In this document: positions 50,601-59,471 of the stretch, one piece after another
How positions within the stretch are numbered: the first letter of the stretch is position 1
Layout: every line of letters starts with the position of its first letter
Assembly: GCA_023053685.1 (NCBI GenBank)
Contig: JALIGW010000032.1
Span: forward strand, 6,743,456 to 6,807,455
DNA length: 64,000 nucleotides
Reading direction: 5' to 3'
DNA from: Diadophis punctatus similis
Lineage: Eukaryota; Chordata; Lepidosauria; Squamata; Dipsadidae
The notes under the pieces: generated by a model
Seen by the model: the letters and a program-made list of their open reading frames with translations, nothing else
Databases searched by the model: none
What the model was told of the DNA's origin: nothing
Translations under genes and position numbers: made by a program

Positions 50601-51959
50601 GCCACGCTGAACGGTAGCCTCTCTCAGGAGAGGGAGGGGGGTGGGCAAGAGGTGGAGAGGCTGCCCCCCCTGGAAGTATGGATTCCATGGTTGGGTTTTT
50701 TTTTTTTTCAATGGAGATTACAGGAACCGTCCTGTGTGCTGGGAAGGGGCGAAGGTGGGCAGGACGGAAATGGGCAGCCTTGGAAGGCATCGCATGCTTG
50801 GCTTGAGTTTGGGGCAGAGGACGGCTTTTCTCCTGGGCCTCTGAGCCATCGGGGGAGGGGAGAACGTGCACGGTTTTCCGCGTATGCCAAGGTAGTTCCT
50901 TCCCAGCCCTTTGGAACAGCTGCAGCTGAGCTGCTTACTGGCTTTTGCAGCGTGCAGGCAGGTCACTCTGAGGTGCCTTTAACACCCCCCCCCTTCCTTT
51001 TGCATCCAGGTCAAGCGGCCAAGCAGCTCTCCTTCCCCAACACCCCATCCGGCCTGCTTGGCCAGCGGCTCTTGACTCCAGAGCAGCCCCTCTCTCGCAG
51101 CCAGTCAGACGTATTCCGCCCTCGATCGCCCACCTTGCCCCGTGCCCACGACACTCCGCAGCGCGTCAACCCCTTTTCCCAGCGCCAGGACCTCAAGGGG
51201 GGCAGAATCAAGCTCTTCGACACACCCAGCAAGTCCTTGATCTCCCTGACCTTCAACCTGCCGCCCCCCTCGCCTCTTCCGCCCGGCACCCCCATCACGC
51301 CGGAGCCCACCGTGGAGATGCAGTGCAACTTTGCCGAGCCCGTGGCTATCGTGCGCAGGTGTCGCTCGTTGCCGGCCTCCCCAGAGCTGCCTCGCCGGGA
51401 GCAGCTGCCCCACAGCCCCCTCTTGGCCCTGGACCATACTCCCCCAGAGCCCCCCGGTTCCCCTGCCAGCGAGCAGATGGACTGCAGCCCAGACAGCCCG
51501 GCACCAGCACCTGCTGGCCCAGCACCCCCATTGACCAACGGCAGCTTCATCAGCACGGCCGTGTCAGCAGCCCGGCCATGGTCCCCCAACGGACTGCTCC
51601 TGAACAATAACAGCAAGCCACACGGCTGGGGCGGGGGCTTCTCGGAGTTGAGCGTGCCGCCCACGGTGGAGGGAGCGCAGACGGAGCATCCGGGCACGGC
51701 ACTGCCCCTGAGCCCCTCCAGCAGCAGCTGCGTGATGGAGCAGGACGAGGTGCTGGCCTGCCCCGCCTGCTGCCTGGGGCCCTTTAGTTTCAGCTTTGCT
51801 TCCGTCTGCCACCGGCCGGCCGCCAGCACCCCCCGCTACCAGAACCTCAATTGCGAGGCCAAGAGCCTGCAGTGCCCGGAGAGGCACCCCCAGCACTGCA
51901 AGGGCCTGGCGCCGGGCCTGGCAGAGCCCAGCCTCAAGTTGCCGGAAGCCAAGTCCTGA
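37889..51959 (+). CDS. TESK1: Testis-associated actin remodelling kinase 1 (TESK1)
   Basis: A LIMK-related dual-specificity kinase that phosphorylates cofilin and so stabilises actin filaments. Exons: 37889-38101, 46770-46891, 47267-47315, 47413-47559, 47970-48052, 48155-48245, 48411-48494, 49850-49939, 50472-50613, 51010-51959. All are GT-AG and in phase, giving 656 aa (human 626). Kinase features: glycine loop IGAGFFSEV (61-69), ATP-binding Lys84 in VLVLKMNK, catalytic HRDLTSKN (171-178), DFG at 194-196, and GSPYWMAPE (217-225), whose serine corresponds to the known activation-loop Ser215. Next comes a Pro/Ser-rich tail with [12 protein letters not shown], the conserved 14-3-3-type site, [27 protein letters not shown] and [11 protein letters not shown]. 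The start [10 protein letters not shown] is chosen because the frame upstream lies in untranslated GC-rich DNA. The N-terminal 30 residues differ from mammals. No disruption is seen. Confidence 0.96.
41353..41399. repeat. (GT)n microsatellite
   Basis: 47 bp of uninterrupted GT units in TESK1 intron 1. Confidence 0.97.
41572..41634. repeat. (GT)n microsatellite
   Basis: 63 bp of uninterrupted GT units, 173 bp after the previous array. Confidence 0.97.
45125..45440 (+). repeat. Sauria-type tRNA-derived SINE
   Basis: The head GAGCCTTGGTGGCGCAGTGG followed by TTAGAGTGCAGTACTGCAGG is a tRNA A-box region, and CAGATCGAATCTCACC is the B box. The tail AACCGCTTAGAGAGGGCTGT with AAAGCACTATGAAGCGGTAT and CTATTGCTATTG is typical of squamate SINEs with LINE-derived ends. 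The element lies sense in TESK1 intron 1. The stretch from about 45376 to 45440 (AAATAAATAAA end) may belong to a second repeat. Confidence 0.85.
46317..46424. repeat. Foldback MITE related to GGGAGTTGAAGTCC family
   Basis: The left arm CCCAACCGTGGCACTTGAGG (with GGGTGTGGAC) pairs with GTCCACACTCCCTCAAGTGC (with CACGGTTGGG), arms of about 30 nt with few mismatches. GGGGAATTCTGGGGGTCCAC links it to the family at 18875. Confidence 0.65.
48126..48150. repeat. (CTC)n tract at TESK1 acceptor
   Basis: Eight CTC units directly form the polypyrimidine tract of the acceptor at 48154. Confidence 0.8.
50047..50108 (+). repeat. L2-like LINE 3' tail with (TTAAA)n
   Basis: GAGTCCTACGGGATTGGGCA followed by GCTTATAAG and (AATTA)n resembles the L2 tail at 3874, with a different terminal repeat unit. 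It lies in the TESK1 intron before exon 9. Confidence 0.6.
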
Positions 51960-52621
51960 GACTGGCCCTGCAGTCGAGGAGCACTTCGGGTCCGCCTGGA
52001 CGTCCTGGCTGCCCTTCAGACCTCCAGGAGTCAGATGGGCCAAGGTGCGGCATTGCACCCTTGGGGCAGGCTGGTACGGTGTTGCAGGGAGGGCTGTCAA
52101 GCCCATTGGGAGGCAGGAGGGAGCCGTCCGGTCCCCAGCCCGGGCTCTGTGCGAGAAGGGGCTGCTGCTTTCTGCCCTCCCCTGCCTGGCCCCGTTGCAG
52201 TCCTGAGGGGCGAGCCCTTGCCTCCCCAACCTCTTGACCAGGGGTGGGTGTGCAGAAGTAGAACGGCAGGAAGACACGGGGCTGGTGTGAATCGAATTCG
52301 GGCTAGGGGTGCCCCTGTGAGGCTGGCAAGGGAAGGCCCAGTTCCTTCTGCTGCCTGGGGGGGGGGGGCACTGGCACACCCTGGGCACAGCTCCGTGGGT
52401 TGTGTTGGAGGGATGGGTCAGGGAGATAAGATAAATTCCTGACCCCTCCCCTCCTCTCCTGCCCTGCCCTGCCCTGCCCAGGGCTGGTCCAGTGTGAGTC
52501 AGCCTGGCGTCTTCTTGGCCCTTCTCTTTTTGGGCCCAGTGGAGAAGAGAAGGCAGCTGCGTTTTTAATAATACTTGGAAATACTTGTTAATATATTCAG
52601 CTTATTTAATGTGTTGAAAAA

Positions 52622-52627
52622 AATAAA
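52622..52627 (+). promoter_or_regulatory. TESK1: TESK1 polyadenylation signal AATAAA
   Basis: Canonical AATAAA 663 bp after the stop codon, preceded by a U-rich stretch. It defines a 3' UTR of about 0.68 kb. Confidence 0.75.
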
Positions 52628-53617
52628 ACCCGATGACAGTTCCTGGCCTGAGTGGTCTTTGCTGAGAAGACGAGAATTGGGGAACCCCGTCTCAGGACTG
52701 GCAAATTGGGCAGCTCTGTCTTTGGCCTGTGGGTCTGCCCCAAAGCTCCTGGCGGCTGCTTCTGCCTGGATTCTCTGGGCTTCTGGGTGGGAAATGGCTC
52801 CAGAAAACCCAAAACGGAGGGAGCCACAACACGGAATAGTTGACTCCAAAGAAGGGAATTGTGCTTCATTTTGTGTGACAAGCAACTTGTGGACACAAAC
52901 ATCTAAAGGGGAACAAAGAATGGAAAGGAATTATATTGTGGGGAAATATCTGAAATACAATAAGCATATATACATGTGAACGATTTAATGTAGTGTACTG
53001 ATTATTTTCTGGTAATATTTCCAAATGCATTAATGAAAACACACACAGAGAAAACTTGAGTATATTTTAGGGAGAAGTCAGAATACCTCCCCCGCTCTTT
53101 CCTCCATCCTCCCAGATGACGCATGAGGGAACTTCTAACAAAATGAAATTCAATGTAGAGAAAAGTAAAGTCTTGCACTTAGGCAAGAAAAACCAAAAGT
53201 ACACATATAGATTGGGAGAAACCAGGCTTAATAGCAGTAACTGGGGGAGGGATCTTGGAGTCTTAGTGGACAACCAATTAAATATGAGCCAATCGTATGT
53301 GGCGGCAGCCAAAAAAGCCAATGCAATCCTAAATAGCATTGAGATACAATCAGGATCAAGGGAGGTACTAATACAACTCTACAAAGCCTTAGTAAGGCCA
53401 CACCTAGAATCCTGCATCCAATTTTGGTCACCACACTATAAAAAGGATGTTGAGACTCTAGAAAAAGCGCAGAGAAGAGCAACCAAGATTTTTAGGGGAC
53501 TGGAGGCTAAAACAGATGAAGAACGGTTGCAGGAACTGGGCATGGCTAATCTAGTGAAGAGAAGAGAAGAGAAGGACCAGGGGACACAGGATAGCAGTCT
53601 TTCAATATTTGAGGGGC

Positions 53618-53680
53618 CGCCCAGAGTCCCCCGGGAGTTGGGCGGCATAGAAATTTTAATAAATAAATAAATAAATAAAC
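53618..53680 (+). repeat. Short L2-like 3' tail inserted in CR1
   Basis: CGCCCAGAGTCCCCCGGGAG, then TTGGGCGGCATAGAA and (AATA)n, about 63 bp in total. It sits between GAGGGGC and CAGAGAAGAGAG of the CR1 sequence, so it inserted after the CR1. Confidence 0.75.
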
Positions 53681-53906
53681 AGAGAAGAGAGGGTCAAGCT
53701 ATTTTCCAAGGCATCCGAAGGCCAGACAAGGAAGAATGGATGGAAACTGACCAAAGAGAGATTCAACCTGGAAATAAGGAGAAATTTTCTGACAGTGAGA
53801 GCAATCCACCAATGGAACAGAAGTTGCCTTCGGAAGTTGTGGGAGCTTCATCACTGGAGACTTTCAAGAAGAGACTGGACTGCCATTTGTCAAAAATGGT
53901 GTAGGG

Positions 53907-54278
53907 CAGTGATGGTTAACCTTTTCAGCACTGAGTGCCGAAACTGGAGCACGCGTGCGTGTGTGCACGCAGGTGTGCTCGTGTGCGCAGGAGCACCAAA
54001 ACCCAGAAAAGAACAGCTGGCTGGTGTGCATGCACATGCTGGCCAGCTGCTGTTCCGGGGCCCGGCGCATGCATGCACACCGGCCAGCTGGTCTTCACAC
54101 ATGCACACGACGGAACCCAGAAGAGAGCAGCTGGCTGGTGCGCATGCACGACGGAGCAGCTGGCCGGTGTGCATGCGTGCGACGGAATCTGGAAGAGCAG
54201 CTGGCCACGGCACGTGTGCCCACAGAGAGGGCTCTGCGTGCCACCTCTGGCACGTGTGCCATAGGTTTGCCATCACGG
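53907..54278. mobile_element. Complete 372-bp hAT MITE inside CR1
   Basis: Starts CAGTGATGGTTAACCTTTTC and ends GTGCCATAGGTTTGCC plus ATCACGG. A perfect 8-bp target duplication, GTGTAGGG, lies at 53899-53906 and 54279-54286. Removing the element restores the CR1 sequence. The interior is made of GCTGGC(T/C)GGTG(T/C)GCATGC units. Confidence 0.9.
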
Positions 54279-54714
54279 GTGTAGGGTCTCCTGCTTGGAC
54301 AGAGGGTTGGACTAGATGACCTACAAGGTCCCTTCCAACTCTGTTAATCTGCATGTATCTGTATCTAACTTATCTCCGCCATCAGTGCAGAATGCAACTT
54401 TGATAGCCCGAAGAAGACCCCCATCCTACAGAGGCTGTGGCTGCTGGGTGGGGGGATTCTTGGGGCCAAAGCGGTGCGCTTCCTCCTATGCTCGGTTGGG
54501 GTTGTCGGGAGCACATGAGATGAAACAAGCTGCAGGCCCTGCGAACAGCCTCACTCTGTGTCTTGTGAAAGAAGACCAAACAAGGCCAGGAAATCACGGC
54601 TGCTGAAGGAAGATGAAGGGTGACCCGGGACAAGGATACCTGGAGGTGGTTTGGTGAGAGAGGGAGAACCAGCAAGACTTTAAATGGTAAAGCAAACCTT
54701 CCAGGGAAAGAGGG

Positions 54715-54880
54715 GTGAACCACGAGGCCCGGCAGGGATCAGTCTTGTTATTCAGTGTTTTTATTAAGGGCCTGGATCAGGAGGGGACTGATGGGCCACA
54801 TTTCAAATCTGCCGATGATCCAAAAGAGGGAGGGAGGGTCAACCCAGGGAGATCGAACAAGCCTGCGGTCCAGTCAGGGC
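54715..54880 (+). mobile_element. Highly decayed CR1 reverse-transcriptase fragment
   Basis: A frame reading RQGSVLLFSVFIKGLDQEGT followed by HFKSADDPKEGG resembles the CR1 stretch [21 protein letters not shown] and FADDTKLGG. It is heavily mutated. Confidence 0.5.
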
Positions 54881-54994
54881 TTTGCTGGCTGCCAGGAGAA
54901 AATGTGCTTCCATGGGGGGGGGAGTTAAGGGGGAGCCAACAGGGCACATTGGGGGAGCAGCCACAGCTGGGGAAATGACAGCATCCCTGGCACT

Positions 54995-55656
54995 GGGCCC
55001 AGGAGGCCCAGGGCGCATTTTCTAACGTTAAACAACTACTTATGTCGGATGCAGTCCTTGTTCAATACACTCCCAATTTACCCCTCTTGCTGTCCGCTGA
55101 TGCCTCCCCCTATGACATCGAGGCTGTACTGAACCATATTTTGCCCAATGGCTCTGAGGCCCCGATTGCGTATTTCTCTCGCACTCTCTCCTCAACGGAG
55201 AGGAACTACAGCCAAACAGACAAAGAGGCCCTCGCTCTGGTGGCCTCAGTGAAAAAGTTTCACGACTACTTATATGGCCGACCTTTCACCCTTGTCACTG
55301 ACCACAAACCCCTCTTGGGGATTTTGGCCGGGGACCGCCAGACCCCTCAATTCATTTCCCCTAGATTTTCCAGGTGGGCAGAATTCCTGGCAGGGTACTC
55401 TTATTCGTTAACTTATTGCCCTGGCAGACTACTTTCAAACGCTGATGCCCATAGCCGCTGCCCCTTGCCCATTTCTGTCCAGGATCCAGCCCCCACCTCT
55501 GACGTCCTCCTTATTGAGGAGCTGGGCCTTCCAGTATCTGCCTCGGACATCGCTGCCCAGTCGGCTCGAGATCCCCTGCTCAGCCAAGTTTTGGACTGGG
55601 TGAGGAGGGGCTGGCCTCTGGGCAGACTGGACCTATGCACAAGTAGCATCCAGTAG
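54995..55656 (+). mobile_element. Ty3/gypsy LTR retrotransposon fragment, RNase H region
   Basis: Open frame with the Ty3-type RNase H signature: LLLSADASPYDIEAVLNHIL (first Asp), YFSRTLSSTERNYSQTDKEA (Glu), FTLVTDHKPLLGIL (second Asp), then FSRWAEFLAGYSYSLTYCPG and NADAHSRCPL. The linker after it points toward integrase, but the frame ends at 55656. No LTR, protease or integrase is recognisable, so this is a truncated piece. SPYDIEAVL replaces the usual SxxGIGAVL. Confidence 0.88.
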
Positions 55657-55829
55657 AAAACACCTAAGCATAGCTCATAAAAGCTCATTGGTTACAAGCT
55701 CCGAGGCTGCAGTCGCCCAGGGAATGGGGGTGGGGGGGAAATGCTGCCCAGCTGCTCCCTCCTGAAGCAACCTCGGAAGTTTTCAAGCTCGTCTGGAGAG
55801 GCGCTTTTTAAAAAGAAAACCCGCAGGAT

Positions 55830-56609
55830 CCAGAACTGCCAGTCTCTGGTAAGATGCATGTCTTGTGGCCCTCCTGCCCCATCTGCCACCCCCAAATTGC
55901 ACCCCACTGTGAGACTGTGAGCCGTTGCATGCAGGGAAAAACTTCTTGTGGCACTCACGAAAAGTTTTTCTTTACTTTGCAAGGTTTTTCCCTCCAAGCA
56001 ATGGCTGAGAGACAACCCGGAGCTGCCAGTCTCCAGTAAGATGCGCATCTTGCGGCCCTCCCGCCCCATCTGCCACCCCCAAATTGTGACCCACTGCAAG
56101 ATGCGCATCTCTCCCACCCCACCCACCACCCAGCCCGCTTCCCTTTTACCTTTCTTTAACAAGCGCCCCGCTTCCCTCCCCAAACCTCGGGAGGCGGCCG
56201 CTCCCATTCTTGTGGCCTGTGGAGGAAGAAGCCTCCGCACTGCAAAGCCCTCAAGGCGGCAGGAGGGGGGAAAGAGAAAAAAAAAAAAAGGCTCGCCTCT
56301 GCCTCTTCCTTCTCTCTGCTAACAGAAGTCGGAGAGGAAAAAGCAGTAAGCCAGCGATCTGCCAGCTGCCTCGAGTAAACGTGCTCACGAGTGCTTAAAA
56401 AAACCAGCTTCTGCACATGGCCAGAAGGAAAAAACCAGCTTCTGTGCGTGCACAGAAGCAAAAAACAAGATGGCGGCACCTATGGCAGCGCCGAGAGAGC
56501 CAGTTCATCGGCGTGACCAGCCTGCCATCGCTTCTGGTTCGGCGAGCAAAGGGAAATTCCCGCTATCGGTTCTATAGAACCGGTCCGAACCGGCAGGAAC
56601 CCACCTCTG
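55830..56609 (-). mobile_element. Interspersed repeat with internal duplication
   Basis: The right end, read on the minus strand, begins CAGAGGTGGGTTCCTGCCGG, the same start as the repeat at 27709. It also has the GCTTCTGTGCGTGCACAGAAGC-type palindrome near 56439. Further left, a segment from 55834 (ACTGCCAGTCTC, CCCCATCTGCCACCCCCAAA) recurs at 56022 about 190 bp away. The true left boundary of the element is unknown. Confidence 0.5.
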
Positions 56610-59471
56610 CACCAACCTCCTCTGCTGTCAGGCCCAGCACGATCTGCATGCAGGTGACTCAGTTTCCCCTTCTCTGAAATGGGCCCCTGCGCCCTGCCTG
56701 GCTTGCCCTGACGTGGCTCCCCACCTAGTCTACACAGGTGTTTCTGCCTCCCACCAGCCTTTCAGAGCCGAGGCTGGAGGCCCCTCCGTGTCCTGCAGGA
56801 AGCCTGGGTGCTGAGAGGGGCATTCACAGCTCAGGGACTCCTTGCTGCCATGCCCTGAGAAAGGCAGGTGTGGATTCTGAGCAGGAGACCCAGGTAGGGA
56901 GGTTGTTTGGGGGGGGGGCAGAGGGCATCAAGAGGGCATGCTGCGGGGGTCTATCTTGGGATCTGACTAGGATCTGCCATCAAATCCCTTCAGCCCTGCT
57001 TTGCTTCGCTTTGATGGCAGCCTGCCATAAAATGTGGGGAGGGGGGATGGGAAGATAGGGAGGGGGGGGTGACAGGAACCAGAGGTGCCATTGAGAGGCA
57101 AACGGTTGAACAATCCAAGGACACAAGGCTGGGAGTGAAATGCAGAACGTCCGTCCAAAGAGACGCCAACATGTGGAACTGTTGCCAAAATACCTAATTT
57201 GAACCTTTTTGGACATCACCAAGACGGCCAAGTGGGGAGGGGGGTTGGGAGAAAGGAAAATTACTGGGTTACATGGGAAATCCTCAGATCTGTCTTTGCA
57301 GCTCTGTAACTGCTGGCCTTTAGTAAAAGTACACCTTTCACAACAAATGGAGTCGAGGGTCTTTCTTTCCTGAGGGCTCAAGCTGGGACCGACCTGACAG
57401 ACTGATGGGGGAAGAGGTTTTCAGGTAAACAGTCAAGGAAAGTAAAGAGACAAAGTGCACCTGTGTGCATACGTATACACCCTTCTCGTGACCTCACACT
57501 TCCTCCCAGAAGGCTGGGCCTGAGCCTTTGATGCTGGACCCTGAAGTGTCTGGCAGACCCAGGTTAGGCCCAGCTCTGCCTCTGTCCTGGGAACTGGCAT
57601 TGGGCCCTGCTGCCCTGCATTCCTTCAGGAGTTCACACAAGGCGCCTTCTACCTGGGTCACTGCCCCGTCTCGCCCCACCCTTCACTTCCTCCAGCCCAG
57701 AGGGGCTCATGGCCAAGAGGCCCACTGCCAGCCATTTGGCAAAACAGCAGTGCTCCTAGATCTTCTTCCCAGATGCACTGGACTTTAGTACCCATAATTC
57801 CCAGCCAGAAGGAGGACACGCCTGCAAATCAGAGGTGGTTGCCAGAAGCCGGGCAGGAAAGAGGAGCTATGAAGGCCGTTTGCCCTATTTAGAACCTGGG
57901 GGGGGGGGCTTTGCTACAGATGGTGGCTGTGATCACCGGGGCCGAGAAGCGGCCTTGCGGGTGAAGTTCTGGGGCCTGTGGTGGTGAAAACAGCCAGGGG
58001 AAAAACCAGAGACCAGCCTCTGGTTCCCATCGTGGTATCGTTCTCCTGTGGTTTCTTGACAAATGTTGCAGAAAAGACTTAACGGAATCAAGTTTGGCAT
58101 CAGGACTGTGAACAAGAAGAAGGCGATATCGGAGTGTCCATCCTCTTGGACGCTCGGAGCTTTGCCTCCTTCCACCCTGACGGAGAGGCTGCTCGGGGAG
58201 TTTCAGGCCACTCCAGACGCTCCAGGCAAGCATGAAGGCCTTTGAACACACTTCCCTCCTTGTTGGGTGGATTTATTGGACTCACAGGCTCTGGAAGCTT
58301 ACAAGAATGGCCTCCTGCAATGTGGCCCAGGTGCAGCCGGCCTTTGCGTTTCCCTCCTTGGGGTAAAGCTTAGAAAAGGTTCCCTTGTGCTGCTCTTCAA
58401 GGGCACGAACCATGGGTCAAAATGGTGAGCATGAGCAGGACTGCAATGCACACTGCATGCCCCCAAGCACATTAAAAGGGCTGGGACTTTGACCCCCTGG
58501 CGATGCCCACCATTCCAATGGGGTTAGCAGCCCCCGTGGACGACGACGCTGTCCACCCATGGTCAGTTCTGGAGGAGGAAGATCCCGGCCATGGAGGCAT
58601 CCACCTCTTGGGAAGAGGGCTTCATCCTAGCCCTGGAGCTGGTGGCCAGTATCAGCCGCAGCTCTGAATGGTCAGCTTCAGTTTGTTCTCCCACATCCGG
58701 CCGTTAGCGGTCCAAAGAGTCTCTCAAACGTTCCCCCACGGCCTTGAAGGAAGAAAGCAGAGATGTTGTCACCAGGAGGGAAACGAGGTGAGGGAGACCC
58801 CTCTGGCCAAACAGGACTGAATAGGGGTGCGCTGCATATGAAAAGGGTCTGAGGTCTTGGTGGATTGCAGGCTGAACATAAGCTGGGGCTATGACGTGGC
58901 AGCAAGAAGGGCAGGGAGAGTTCCGGGCTCCGTTGACAGAAGCAGAAGGTCAAAGTCAAAAGACGCCTTTGTTCTTTTCGGTTCTGCATCGGACAAACCG
59001 CTCCAAAATGCTGCAGCCCCATTTTAGGAAAGATTTGGGCAAATGGGGGGTGGGGGAGACAACAGAACGAGCAGAGATTGGGGGGGGGAAAGCTTTCCCG
59101 AGTCTGGAGAAGGAAGTCGGGGGGGGGGGCTGAAGGGGCAGAGACCTAAGCCAGGCACAGAAAATTTGGGCTTCGATTTCCAGGGAGCAGATTTTGGCTG
59201 GATATCAGGAAGAATTTCTTAAGGGCAGAAATTGCTCCCGGTGGGCCAGACGGAGCTCATGGGAGAGAAAGAGACTCTCCTTCTGAGCAGAGGATTCTGG
59301 GGGATTTTGCTCTGCAGCACTGACCAGAGGGTGGGGGGGGCAATGAGATCCAGAGTCCTCATGTCACCTTCCATAATGTGCTTATCCTGGTCACGGAATT
59401 AACCCGTGTTCTGAGTTCACAAGGTACCCTGAGCCAAAAATTGAGCAAAGTGGCTGGGCCCATTCCACACA
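56610..59471. other. Intergenic or lectin 3' flank, nothing firm
   Basis: Mostly unique-looking sequence. It may include the 3' UTR of the lectin gene on the minus strand, but I could not place a poly(A) signal with confidence. No other coding feature is supported. Confidence 0.5.

Larger units (their letters stand above)
53110..54350 (+). mobile_element. CR1 LINE 3' portion interrupted by two insertions
   Basis: The frame reads [58 protein letters not shown] and TLEKAQRRATKIFRGLE. CR1 sequence stops at 53617, resumes at 53681, stops again at 53906 and resumes at 54279 with TCTCCTGCTTGGACAGAGGG and the usual 3' end. The gaps are an L2 tail and a hAT MITE. Confidence 0.9.

Noticed and set aside
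54995..55656. Intact retroelement polyprotein
   Set aside because: Only the RNase H region and a short linker are open; no LTR, protease, reverse-transcriptase core or integrase is visible.
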